The notes beneath the pieces were generated by a model. It was not told where the DNA came from. It did no database searches and saw nothing but the letters and a program-made list of their open reading frames with translations. Source: Bradyrhizobiaceae bacterium (GTDB lineage Bacteria > Pseudomonadota > Alphaproteobacteria > Rhizobiales > Xanthobacteraceae). From it: a stretch of DNA of 64,000 nt. Positions 45,916-54,267 of the stretch are shown one piece after another. The stretch's first letter is position 1. Every line of letters begins with the position of its first letter. Where the stretch lies: assembly GCA_020544565.1 (NCBI GenBank), contig CP078014.1, forward strand, positions 688,574-752,573, read 5' to 3'. The position numbers and the translations under genes were made by a program.

Positions 45916-47220
45916 ATGCTTACCGACATCGCGCTTAAACAACTGAAGCCACAGCAGAAATTGTACAAGGTCGCAGACCGTGACGGTATGTACGCGGCAG
46001 TGGCGCCCTCAGGTCATATCACTTTCCGATTTGACTACCGTCTCGCCGGCCGCCGGGAAACCTTGACCATCGGGCGCTACGGAGCTGGCGGGGTGTCCCT
46101 CGCTAAGGCTCGCGAGCAATGTCTCAAAGCAAGGCAGGCGGTCGAGGAGGGACGTTCGCCGGCTCAGCAAAAGCAGCGGGACAAGCGCCGGATCGCGGCG
46201 GGCGAAACCTTCGGCGCCATCTCTAAACGATGGCTCAAAGAAGCCCCGATGGCCGATAGCACCCGCGCCATGCGTAAGTCGATTTTCGATCGCGACATCT
46301 ATCCTATCTGGAAGAGCCGACGCCTTGACGAGATAACGCCCGATGATCTTCGCGCACAGTGCATCAAGGTCAAAGATCGTGGCGCACCGGCTACCGCCAT
46401 CCATGTGCGCGACATCGTCAAGCAGATTTACGCCTTCGCCATCCTCCACGGCGAGAAGATCGCCAACCCCGCCAACGAGGTCGGGCCGGCCTCCATCGCG
46501 ACCTTCACGTCGAAGGACCGGGCACTTTCCCCGTCCGAGATCCGGATTGCGCTAGCAGAGGTCGAGCACGTGCCGACGCTGCCGACCATCCGGCTCGGTC
46601 TTCGATTCATTTTGCTGACGATGGTGCGCAAGAGCGAATTGCTGGATGCCGTATGGGATGAGGTTGATTTTGAGAATGCGGTCTGGAGCATCCCCAAGGA
46701 GAGAATGAAGCGGCGGAAGCCTCACAATGTCTACCTATCGCGCCAATCGCTCGACATCATGGTCGCGCTGAAGACCTGCGCCGGAAATTCCCGTTACGTT
46801 CTGCCGTCGCGCTACGATGCCGACGCGCCGATGTCTCGTGCCACCTTTAACCGGATTACGACCGCGATCGCGGAACGTGCCAAGGCGAAAGGGCTTCCGT
46901 TGGAGCCTTTCACCGTCCATGACCTGCGCCGCACCGGCTCGACGTTGCTCAATGAGCTCGGGTTTAATCGCGATTGGATCGAGAAATGTCTCGCCCACGA
47001 AGAGGGCCGTGGCTCGCGCGGCGTTTACAACAAGGCCGAATATGAGCAGCAACGCCGGCACATGCTGCAGGAGTGGGCGGATATGATCGACGCCTGGACG
47101 AAGGGCGGGAGCCACACCCCGACGCTCTTTCCGCCATCCATGCGGGCGATCGCACCTGACGTCATTGCCTCACCCGCCGGTTCTTCCGCAACCGGACGTC
47201 GGGGGCGGGAGCTCGCTTGA
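45916..47220 (+). CDS. tyrosine-type site-specific integrase (P4 type)
   Basis: 434 aa. An N-terminal DUF4102-like arm-binding domain (LTDIALKQLKPQQKLYKVADRDGMY), a SAM-like core-binding domain (about 95-195) and the catalytic domain follow. Catalytic residues are visible: Arg238 in TMVRKSELL, Lys in KERMKRRKPH, His335 and Arg338 in VHDLRRTGS, His361 in CLAHEE and Tyr371 in GVYNKAEY. It is full length and next to guaA, so it is the likely enzyme that inserted the island. The 3' end overlaps the opposing AlpA-like gene by 59 bases. Confidence 0.93.
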   Translation: MLTDIALKQLKPQQKLYKVADRDGMYAAVAPSGHITFRFDYRLAGRRETLTIGRYGAGGVSLAKAREQCLKARQAVEEGRSPAQQKQRDKRRIAAGETFGAISKRWLKEAPMADSTRAMRKSIFDRDIYPIWKSRRLDEITPDDLRAQCIKVKDRGAPATAIHVRDIVKQIYAFAILHGEKIANPANEVGPASIATFTSKDRALSPSEIRIALAEVEHVPTLPTIRLGLRFILLTMVRKSELLDAVWDEVDFENAVWSIPKERMKRRKPHNVYLSRQSLDIMVALKTCAGNSRYVLPSRYDADAPMSRATFNRITTAIAERAKAKGLPLEPFTVHDLRRTGSTLLNELGFNRDWIEKCLAHEEGRGSRGVYNKAEYEQQRRHMLQEWADMIDAWTKGGSHTPTLFPPSMRAIAPDVIASPAGSSATGRRGRELA

Positions 47221-47527
47221 ACTGTGCAGCGTCCGATGCGCGGCGCCGCTCTTCGATCCACGCTTCCACTTCGGCGAGATCCCAGACCACACACCGCGCC
47301 GTCAAATAAAAGCGGCGGGGAAATTCGCCGCGCTGCTCCATCTCGTAAATCGTCGTGTCGCCCAGAGGCACAATTTTCCGCAGCTCGGGACGGCGAATGG
47401 TTCGACCGGATTGTACTACCTTTTGGGTTAGTGGGCGCGTGAGAGCGTCGTGTATTTGTTCGACCGGACGCGGCACGCCGTTCTTGGAAGGCGGCACAGC
47501 GTTTTCTCGAGACGACCTGCGTACCAT
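47162..47527 (-). CDS. AlpA-family regulator / excisionase-like protein
   Basis: 121 aa from ATG 47527, with AGGAATG nine bases upstream; a longer frame to 47758 is unlikely. The MerR-type helix-turn-helix of AlpA proteins is clear: RPELRKIVPLGDTTIYEMEQRGEFPRRFYL followed by VVWDLAEVEAWIEERR. AlpA proteins control integrase expression or excision of P4-like elements. It converges on the integrase gene and overlaps its 3' end. Confidence 0.8.
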   Translation of the reverse strand: MVRRSSRENAVPPSKNGVPRPVEQIHDALTRPLTQKVVQSGRTIRRPELRKIVPLGDTTIYEMEQRGEFPRRFYLTARCVVWDLAEVEAWIEERRRASDAAQFKRAPAPDVRLRKNRRVRQ

Positions 47528-47852
47528 GCGATCATTCCTGTAGCGATCTCTCCCGAACCTTGGACTGCGCATGCGGGGAAAATAAATAGAATAAATGGCG
47601 TGAGCGTAGTGCCGGATACATTGGCGCGCGTATCGGACGGCCGGACGGCTAGAGGTCTCCCGGCTTCCCCAACCTGACGACCATCGTGGCTCGTGCTCAC
47701 GACCGGGCGGCGCTTGCCGACGGCTTAACGGTGGGTCGTTGGGTGCGAGCAAATTCATTGCCTTGCCGCGCCCGGTTTCTCCCGCGTTGCGCTCAGATCC
47801 TGTATGGAAGTAAGGGATGTAGACAATCTGTCACACCGATCAGGATGCACAT
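47528..47852. other. 325-base gap upstream of AlpA-like and HEPN-like genes
   Basis: Divergent promoter region for the minus-strand AlpA-like gene and the plus-strand gene at 47853. A short AT-rich stretch (ATAAATAGAATAAAT, 47581-47595) may be the AlpA-like promoter. No repeat or gene recognised. Confidence 0.3.
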
Positions 47853-48809
47853 ATGAGCTTGTTCGACAACGCTATCGAGTCGATCCAGATCGGCGTCGAG
47901 GATCTTCTGCGAAACGACGACCGTCGCGTTCTGTCGGCCGTTCGCAATGTTCACGCTGGCGCGTTGCTGCTTTGCAAGGAGAAGCTGCGCCGGCTGTCAC
48001 CCGGGGACGAGATTCTTCTGGCGCAACGTTTCGAGCCGCAGCGGAATGACAAGGGCGACGTTTCAATCGAAGGCGTAGGCCGCAATACCGTCGGCCTCGA
48101 AGACATTAAGAAGCGCTTTAAAACTTTCGACGTCGCATTCGATTGGAAGCGTTTCGACGGGATCGCGGAAATCCGCCACCACATGGAGCATTCCTATTTC
48201 AAAGGAACACGAGAGCGAGCGCGGCAAGCGGTCGCCGATGCGTTTATGGTCATTCGCCAGCTTCTCGTCGAGGCATTGAAGGAGGATCCGCTGAAAGTGC
48301 TCGGACCCGAATGCTGGAACGCGCTTCTGGAAAATGCCGACCTATTCGAAGCCGAATTGCAAGCCTGTCGAAAGACGCTAGACAATGTTGCATGGGAAAC
48401 GGACGCCGCGGTGCGCGCGCTTCCTGACTTCATCTGCCCCTCGTGCAGATCGTCTTTGGTCCGACAGCGTGAGCCGGGCAATTCGGCCCAGTTGGACGTG
48501 GTTCTTCTTTGCGCAGCATGCGGTACGGAAACAGAGCTTGGACCCGTCTTGACATTAGCTTTCGACGAGACCTTTGGCGGCGAAGCCCACATCGCCATTA
48601 AAGATGGCGGTGATCCGCCGATCTCGACATGTCCGGAATGCAGCGAAGAGACCTATGTGATCGAGGAGAGTAGGTGCGCCGCCTGCGACTTCGTTGTTCC
48701 GACTGACGCGACCTGCGCAATCTGCGGCAGCGGCCTTAGCGCTGAAGACTATTGCGAGCACGATGGATTATGCGGGTATCACGCATATGTCGCCGCCAAA
48801 GATGACTAG
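47853..48809 (+). CDS. HEPN-like protein with C-terminal zinc knuckles, unknown function
   Basis: 318 aa, no named family recognised. The helical N-terminal part (1-150) holds RHHMEH (Arg108 to His113), an RX4H arrangement like the catalytic motif of HEPN ribonucleases. The C-terminal part has six Cys pairs or near-pairs (195/198, 220/223, 260/263, 275/278, 288/291, 301/307), enough for three zinc ribbons. Combination suggests an RNA- or protein-binding nuclease, but activity is inference. Its last base abuts the last base of the minus-strand gene, so the two genes converge with no gap. Confidence 0.6.
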   Translation: MSLFDNAIESIQIGVEDLLRNDDRRVLSAVRNVHAGALLLCKEKLRRLSPGDEILLAQRFEPQRNDKGDVSIEGVGRNTVGLEDIKKRFKTFDVAFDWKRFDGIAEIRHHMEHSYFKGTRERARQAVADAFMVIRQLLVEALKEDPLKVLGPECWNALLENADLFEAELQACRKTLDNVAWETDAAVRALPDFICPSCRSSLVRQREPGNSAQLDVVLLCAACGTETELGPVLTLAFDETFGGEAHIAIKDGGDPPISTCPECSEETYVIEESRCAACDFVVPTDATCAICGSGLSAEDYCEHDGLCGYHAYVAAKDD

Positions 48810-49595
48810 TCATTTATTGTTTAAGGCGCGCGCTCGCGACGTGCGGCGCACGAATGCGCCGAGCCCGACGATGACAGCGTTGATCGTTTCGAGGCAGTGA
48901 TCAACGAAGGCGGGGCTGAGGTAGAAGACCCAAGGCTCCCCGCCGGTGGTCGCGCGGCCGAACCAGTCCGCCGGCCAGCCCTCGTCGAGAATCCGACGGG
49001 CGAACGATTGGCGCTCGGACTCGGGCCATTCAAATCCGAAGTGAAACATCTTGTTGCGATAGCCGAAAAGGGCGCTCAACGTGGCAGGAAGGCGGGCGGG
49101 GAGTTCTGCGCTCAGGCCAGTTGCATCCGCCAACTCCACAATTCCTAAGACGAGATCGCGGCGGCGCGGAGAAGTGAAACGGCAGTCCCAACGTACATCA
49201 GTTTTCATACTCCACCGGCTATGAGGTGACGGCGTGAGGCATCGTTGATCGAGCAGTAATTTAATTCCTGGAAACGCTTGCTTGAAGAGAGCTTCGACAA
49301 ACGGCGCAAGCATTCCGACTGCCGCCATGCTGTGCGCGGCGTCCTGAAAGACTGAATCGTGAAGATGATCGACCCAGTCGTCGACGGCACGCTGGTTGAC
49401 CAGCCCGGAGGTACGCCGCGCGAAGTCATCCAGTTCATTGATGCTTTCGGACAACTCTTCAGCGGCCCGCCGGTGCCGCCCGAGCAGGGCGTGAATCGCA
49501 CGCAGCTGGGCATCGTAATCCAGTGAATCGAGCAGTTGTGAAGCAAGGTCTCGATCATCGAATTGAAGGGCTAGTTCATCGCGCTCCTGTTCCAT
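48810..49595 (-). CDS. RX4H-containing (HEPN-like) helical protein, unknown function
   Basis: 261 aa from ATG 49595, chosen because AAGGAAGG precedes it. Mostly helical. YRNKMFHFGFEW (Arg180 to His185) has the RX4H spacing of HEPN RNases, in the C-terminal half. The N-terminal part is rich in Asp/Glu/Leu helices and may form a coiled coil. Last gene of a minus-strand run that begins with the SRAP gene; the gap from the cyclase-like gene is 100 bases. It could equally be a non-catalytic HEPN relative. Confidence 0.55.
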   Translation of the reverse strand: MEQERDELALQFDDRDLASQLLDSLDYDAQLRAIHALLGRHRRAAEELSESINELDDFARRTSGLVNQRAVDDWVDHLHDSVFQDAAHSMAAVGMLAPFVEALFKQAFPGIKLLLDQRCLTPSPHSRWSMKTDVRWDCRFTSPRRRDLVLGIVELADATGLSAELPARLPATLSALFGYRNKMFHFGFEWPESERQSFARRILDEGWPADWFGRATTGGEPWVFYLSPAFVDHCLETINAVIVGLGAFVRRTSRARALNNK

Positions 49596-49695
49596 GTCGC
49601 CTTCCTTCAACGCCTCTGAACGGGCTTGGCTGCTATCGCGATAGGATCGAGAAATGATGGCCCATGAAGAGGGCACTTCGCGCAAGACGACGGAG

Positions 49696-50574
49696 CTACG
49701 AACCTCCCTTCGTCTGCTTTTTCCGGGCCGCCTTTGTGATGCGCTTTGCGTTTCTTGCGTCCTCGGTCAGTTTAGAAAGCCCTTCGATCGCCTCGCAGTT
49801 CTCAGGGTTGTTGATGCGGTAGGCGTGCTTTGCACCGAGCTTCTCGAACTGCTCGATCGCGGCAACGTATTGCTCGTGAATCCAAAGATATTTCGAGAGC
49901 ACGCCGGGATCCGTCTTCGCAAGGCCGCGCTTTAGTATGATGCCAATATCGCGCAGGTAGAGCGGATAGTTGTCGTCATCCATTCCTACGATTTCAACCA
50001 CCGACTTCCACGACACGTAGTTGAGGTAGTGGTGCCCGTCTTCATCCTTGGTCATGAAGTTTCGCACATAGTCCGCTTCGTGCTTTCCATCATGCTGCTC
50101 TGCATGAGCCTTACGCGCGATCGAAACCAGCTTGCGGTCGATCAGCACGCGTGGGGTCCTCGCGAGCTTGGATTCCATCTCATATGCCGTCACCATCGCC
50201 GGGCCGACCAAATAGCGTGTCGTATGGACCAGGTCTCCGACGGTGACAGCGCCACGCACCAGATAGCCCTGGATCGCAAGGTCGATGACCGCAAAAGCTA
50301 TGTCGTTGAGGAGATAGAACACGGCCGACTGCTCGTGGATTGCATACGACAACACCACGGAATCGGAAAAGGTGGTGATGCTTCGTGTCTTGTAGAGATC
50401 CGCATCCTCTTGGCCGATGTCATACAACCGATCAATCGCTTTCAGGAGGGATTGCAGTTTTTCATCATCGCGGACTGTGTTCTCGACGATCTCTTTAAAG
50501 CCAAGGAAGTCGAGAAACAGAATGATCCTTCGTTCGTATTCTCGCTTCAGTGTCTGCTTTTTCCGCTTCGCCAT
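49696..50574 (-). CDS. class III nucleotidyl-cyclase-like protein
   Basis: 292 aa from ATG 50574 (GGGGGA upstream). ILFLDFLGFKEIV has Asp22 where cyclases hold the first metal, and TTFSDSVVLSY has Asp71 where the second metal aspartate sits. RGAVTVGDLVHTTRYLVGPAMVTAYEMESK follows the pattern RIGxxxGxVV...GxxVNxAxRLE of class III cyclases. However, the Asn-Arg pair that stabilises the transition state is not evident, so catalysis may be altered or lost. It sits 43 bases after the HNH gene. Signalling-linked defence is possible, not shown. Confidence 0.55.
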   Translation of the reverse strand: MAKRKKQTLKREYERRIILFLDFLGFKEIVENTVRDDEKLQSLLKAIDRLYDIGQEDADLYKTRSITTFSDSVVLSYAIHEQSAVFYLLNDIAFAVIDLAIQGYLVRGAVTVGDLVHTTRYLVGPAMVTAYEMESKLARTPRVLIDRKLVSIARKAHAEQHDGKHEADYVRNFMTKDEDGHHYLNYVSWKSVVEIVGMDDDNYPLYLRDIGIILKRGLAKTDPGVLSKYLWIHEQYVAAIEQFEKLGAKHAYRINNPENCEAIEGLSKLTEDARNAKRITKAARKKQTKGGS

Positions 50575-50617
50575 AATTACGAGTCCCCCGTTGTGCGGCT
50601 TGTAGCCGCCATAAATC

Positions 50618-51709
50618 TCAAGATGCTGGAACGTTTGGCGGCAAAGGTATGAAACTTCTTTCGATAAATTTACCATCGTCATTGAAAAGAACTGTGAAGA
50701 GACCGTCGTCGATGGCCTTCTCGACCTCTTGCGCAGACTTACCGGCAGCTTGCAAATGATCGATCCGGTCGCCCAGCGCTTGCCGCAAGAGCGCGCCTCT
50801 CATTGCATAGTCAAGATCGCCGAGTTCAAACTGATCGGACAGCACGGCGCGTTCTGTGAGAGTTTCGTTCAGCAGATCGCACTCGGTGTGGAATCGTGGC
50901 CGTTCCTTCAGGCTCAGATTCATAAATGCGAAATCGACCATGACCTCCCGGGTCTGAATTTCTGAGAGAGCGCCTCCGATCCGCTCAAGTCGCGGCATCG
51001 CCCCCTGAAGCGCTCCGCCGGCGTCATTGAAAGTTGTTATCAGAACAACGTCGCCAAGCCTCAACAGCATCGTTTGGGCCGCAAACAGGTCTGCGTAATC
51101 GAATTCGTCAAGCGACCCTTCGCTTTTCGCGGCAAACGCGCCGAGTGAGCCAAACACGTCCTTGTCGAGATGTGCGCCGTTTACGAAGCAGCGGACGATA
51201 CAGTGGATGTGATGCAATGTTTCCCAGTCGTAAAGATCGCCGATCTTGTCGTCCGGCTGCCGGCGATCGCGTTCGATACGGAAGTCGCGATCCTTCAAAT
51301 GCGTCTTGAGAAAGATCAGGCCGAGCCACACGAAGAATTCGAGGGAGTTTCCATTCGCAATATGATCTCGGACCGCTTGCGGGCCGGAATTGACCACGGC
51401 GCTGATGCGCTGCTCGATCTGGAGTCCCATGAGTGAGTTACATTCTTCGCAGCAAGGAACCTTGTATCTGCTGTATTTGATCGTCGTTCCATTTGGAAGC
51501 GTGAGCGTCCTGTCAAACAGATTGAACTTCCGCAAGACCCAGTCGGGTATGACGTGTTCATCGTTAAAGGGCTTCGAGCCGGGCTGTGCCCCACATATGA
51601 AGCAGCAATGGCCGAGACAGATGTCGTTCACAAATCGGTCTTTGCTGAAAAACAGAACCTTGCCGGTGCTGTCGAGAAATGATCCGTCCGGGGTCTTTGA
51701 CCAAGCCAT
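50618..51709 (-). CDS. HNH-endonuclease-like protein
   Basis: About 363 aa from ATG 51709; an in-frame ATG at 51727 is an alternative and neither has a strong ribosome-binding site. The N-terminal 100 residues hold CFICG, DEHVIPDWV and CCEECNSLMG: two zinc Cys pairs (36/39, 87/90) round the putative catalytic His52, with Asn91, as in HNH nucleases. The rest (100-363) is not recognised. It lies in the same minus-strand run as the L30-nuclease fusion. Confidence 0.65.
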   Translation of the reverse strand: MAWSKTPDGSFLDSTGKVLFFSKDRFVNDICLGHCCFICGAQPGSKPFNDEHVIPDWVLRKFNLFDRTLTLPNGTTIKYSRYKVPCCEECNSLMGLQIEQRISAVVNSGPQAVRDHIANGNSLEFFVWLGLIFLKTHLKDRDFRIERDRRQPDDKIGDLYDWETLHHIHCIVRCFVNGAHLDKDVFGSLGAFAAKSEGSLDEFDYADLFAAQTMLLRLGDVVLITTFNDAGGALQGAMPRLERIGGALSEIQTREVMVDFAFMNLSLKERPRFHTECDLLNETLTERAVLSDQFELGDLDYAMRGALLRQALGDRIDHLQAAGKSAQEVEKAIDDGLFTVLFNDDGKFIERSFIPLPPNVPAS

Positions 51710-51769
51710 GATGAAAGCAAATCCCATTGACGTATGAAGGAAGACGAGCCCTTGCCCGCAAGGGCGTAT

Positions 51770-52747
51770 CTAGCGTCCGCGACCGAATGCCGGACCTCTT
51801 ATTGGGAAAGTAAGGCCTGACCGTCGCGCCTGTTCAAAGGGACGCTGAAGCCACGCAAAATGATCGACATTTCGTTTGAGCTCGATCGTCTTCTTCTCGA
51901 TATGATCTTTCTCCATCGGGCCGAACGGATCGTCCGCCCGATGTCGCCCGAGATGGTAGAAGTCGGCCCAATCCTCGAGATTTGACTTCCGCCAGGCAAA
52001 ACCATTGCCGCAGAAGACGAGGACGCCAGGTCCCGGTCGAATTGCTTTGGCGGCGGCGAGGCGCTCCTCAAAGTCCATGGTGTATTCAAGGAAGTGAGAG
52101 CGTGAGGCGAAGGCGTCGCCGTAGATGGCGCCGCCCATCTGTTGAGGATTTACAATGAACTCGACATTCTCCGGATGATATTTCTTTCGTTTCTCGAACT
52201 TGCTGTAAGCCTCCCGTGTCGCCTTGGTCTTCGGCCGCACCGTCTTCACCTCGACGTACAGATTGTCCCTGCCGCGATCGACCACGAAATCGATCCTGCG
52301 CCCGTCGGGCAGCAGGTCAGGCTCGTATTCGATCCGCGCCGCCTGCAGAGCCGGGTCGTCGACGAGAACCTTGGCGACAGATAGTTCGTTGACAACCTCG
52401 AGCAATCGCCGGTCGCGCTTGCCATGCGAGGCATGATATTCGGCCACCGCGGCCTCAAACTGATCCCAAAGAACATTGCCGCGGACGACGCGGCTTCCTT
52501 GCCCGATCAGGATGTCCCGGTATTCCGCCGTGACCTCCGCGGCGAAAGCATCGAGTTCGCTCGTCGCATAGACGACGCGAATGAGATGGCCGACCTTCGC
52601 GATCATGCCACGGGTGGCCGGTGTGTCGGGCAGCTCTATAAACCGGCCAATGCGGTTTAGTCCGAGCCCGATCAAAGTTGCTCTTTGATCGCCGGGACGT
52701 CGGATCGGGCTACGGATTTGTTCGATGGTGAGCGTGGCTGGCGGCAT
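51770..52747 (-). CDS. ribosomal protein L30 domain fused to a PD-(D/E)XK-like nuclease
   Basis: About 325 aa from ATG 52747 (ATG 52777 is an in-frame alternative; no strong ribosome-binding site at either). Residues 4-59 are an L30 domain: SPIRR, TLIGL, RGMIAKV and HLIRVV match the housekeeping rpmD product in the same window at 37 of 55 positions, without gaps. A helical linker follows (60-145). Then comes [20 protein letters not shown], with Asp153, Glu166 and Lys168 in the D-Xn-EXK spacing of restriction-type nucleases. Codon choice in the L30 part is unlike rpmD, so it is not a recent local copy. The function of the fusion is unknown; targeting to ribosomes or 23S rRNA is a hypothesis. 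Confidence 0.8.
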   Translation of the reverse strand: MPPATLTIEQIRSPIRRPGDQRATLIGLGLNRIGRFIELPDTPATRGMIAKVGHLIRVVYATSELDAFAAEVTAEYRDILIGQGSRVVRGNVLWDQFEAAVAEYHASHGKRDRRLLEVVNELSVAKVLVDDPALQAARIEYEPDLLPDGRRIDFVVDRGRDNLYVEVKTVRPKTKATREAYSKFEKRKKYHPENVEFIVNPQQMGGAIYGDAFASRSHFLEYTMDFEERLAAAKAIRPGPGVLVFCGNGFAWRKSNLEDWADFYHLGRHRADDPFGPMEKDHIEKKTIELKRNVDHFAWLQRPFEQARRSGLTFPIRGPAFGRGR

Positions 52748-52795
52748 GGCAGAACTCTGGGCTGCCGAGCATAGCATGATCGGGCTATATCGTTG

Positions 52796-53497
52796 TTATT
52801 TTAGAGTATCGCCGCGGTCTTCCTTTTCGCTGCCGCGCATCACTTCGGCAAGTGACGAAGCGGCCAGGGGACGCTGCAACTGGGACGCCTCATCCCACGG
52901 AGCGCGCATCCATACATCCCATTCCTGCTTGGTTGTCAGGATCACAGGCATCGCTTTGGCATGAACGGACGCGACGATGCTGTTGGGCTCGCAGGTGAGG
53001 AAGCCGTAAACGAGGTGCTTGCCGTCGATCGGATTGGATTTGGTGCCGCGCGCGCCTTCCCATTCGGACCAGATTCCGGCAAAGGCGAAGAGCGGCCGCG
53101 AGGGATTAAGCGCGAACCAGACGACGTCCTTCTTTCCGGCCATCGGGTGAGGCGACCCGTCAATGTTCTTCAGCGATTTCGAATTGGCCTTGTCATTATA
53201 TTCCGAAAAGCTCGTCGCCGGCACGAGGCAGCGGTTCTCGGGCTTGGTCCAGCGCCGCCAATGCGGCGAGGCGAGGTTGCGGATGTTGGTGCTGATGCCG
53301 CCGAATTTCGGCGGGTTCGGCATGCCCCAGCGCATCTTGATCAATTCGCGAGCGCTATCGGGGCCGCGAACGACTGGCGCCTCCCAGTCGGGAAACACCG
53401 CCGGCATGCTCGGCAGATTGCCGACGCTGTCTTTCAGGACGCCGAACAGCGCCCGGATCGCCTCTTGGTTGGTGGTGATACTGTAGAGATTACACAT
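52796..53497 (-). CDS. SOS-response-associated peptidase (SRAP/HMCES/YedK) family protein
   Basis: 233 aa from ATG 53497, giving [10 protein letters not shown] with the essential Cys2 exposed once Met is removed. The family's other active-site residues are visible: Asn in TNIRNLA (about 71-74), Glu99 in SFSEY and His179 in [14 protein letters not shown] proteins cross-link to abasic sites in single-stranded DNA to protect them. First gene of the minus-strand run; the L30-nuclease gene starts 48 bases after its stop. Confidence 0.9.
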   Translation of the reverse strand: MCNLYSITTNQEAIRALFGVLKDSVGNLPSMPAVFPDWEAPVVRGPDSARELIKMRWGMPNPPKFGGISTNIRNLASPHWRRWTKPENRCLVPATSFSEYNDKANSKSLKNIDGSPHPMAGKKDVVWFALNPSRPLFAFAGIWSEWEGARGTKSNPIDGKHLVYGFLTCEPNSIVASVHAKAMPVILTTKQEWDVWMRAPWDEASQLQRPLAASSLAEVMRGSEKEDRGDTLK

Positions 53498-53641
53498 GAT
53501 GCCCTGGATAGCCGACCCCCGCCCATATTGGCCGGGGTCAGCCGTGCCGCCAACCTCATAGGGCGGCGACGGGAACCCGCTGGATTTCACAAGCGATTTC
53601 AAAGCCAAAATATGCCGGTTGACTCCGGTCCGAACTTTATC

Positions 53642-53656
53642 GTTCTCTATTTGTTC
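53642..53656 (+). promoter_or_regulatory. LexA box (GTTC-N7-GTTC)
   Basis: GTTCTCTATTTGTTC is an exact match to the alphaproteobacterial SOS box. It lies 33 bases before the degenerate SRAP gene that leads imuA-imuB-dnaE2, and 145 bases upstream of the divergent SRAP gene. DNA-damage control of the mutagenesis cassette is well known in this class. Confidence 0.8.
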
Positions 53657-53688
53657 TAATCGCATCTGGGAGTGGTGAGATCGCGTGG

Positions 53689-54267
53689 ATGGGTGGCGCA
53701 GAGAACCAATCATGTCGTGAGACCGGCACCGTTATGCGCAGCGGCGCGCCCGCGCAGGTGCTGCCGGTGTTTCGCCGTCACCCAGAAACCGGCGAGCCGG
53801 CCGAAGGCGAGTTGCGCTGGGGTCTCATCCCGCATTACGCCGATGCGCGACCCCACATTCAGCCAATCCATGCGCGCGCCGAGACCATCACCGAACAGCG
53901 GATGTTCCGCGACGCCTACCGCAAACGACGCTGCATCGTCCCGATGACCGGATTCAATCTGAAAGATCAGAACGGCAAACGTCGCGTTATCAGCCGCATC
54001 GACGGCGCGCCCTTCGGTGTCGCCGGCATCTGGGAAAACTGGAAAGACCCGCTGACCAGCCGCTGGGAGCGCACTTTCGCAATCATCACCGTGCCGGCCA
54101 ACAAGTTGATCGCACCGGTGCATGATCGGATGCCGGCCATTCTGCACAATAGCGATTTTAGGCGTTGGATCGGACCCGAAGACGATCCGCACGATCTTCT
54201 CGTTCCCTATGCCGGGGACGATCTCGTTGTCTCGCCGCCCGCAGGAAAATCGCGGCGGCGGCCATGA
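53689..54267 (+). CDS. degenerate SRAP-family protein (lacks catalytic N-terminus)
   Basis: 192 aa as read. [38 protein letters not shown] and VHDRMPAIL are clear SRAP (YedK-type) segments. But there is no MCGR start with the essential Cys2, the usual PINARAE reads PIHARAE, and GFYEW reads GFNLK, losing the Glu. It is therefore truncated or inactive. Real translation may start at ATG 53734. It overlaps imuA by four bases, so it may persist for translational coupling. Confidence 0.65.
   Translation: MGGAENQSCRETGTVMRSGAPAQVLPVFRRHPETGEPAEGELRWGLIPHYADARPHIQPIHARAETITEQRMFRDAYRKRRCIVPMTGFNLKDQNGKRRVISRIDGAPFGVAGIWENWKDPLTSRWERTFAIITVPANKLIAPVHDRMPAILHNSDFRRWIGPEDDPHDLLVPYAGDDLVVSPPAGKSRRRP

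Noticed and set aside
49696-50574. Assignment of the cyclase-like gene as a Pycsar cyclase.
   Set aside because: The Asn-Arg catalytic pair is not evident and no TIR or transmembrane effector gene is adjacent, so only a fold-level call is made.
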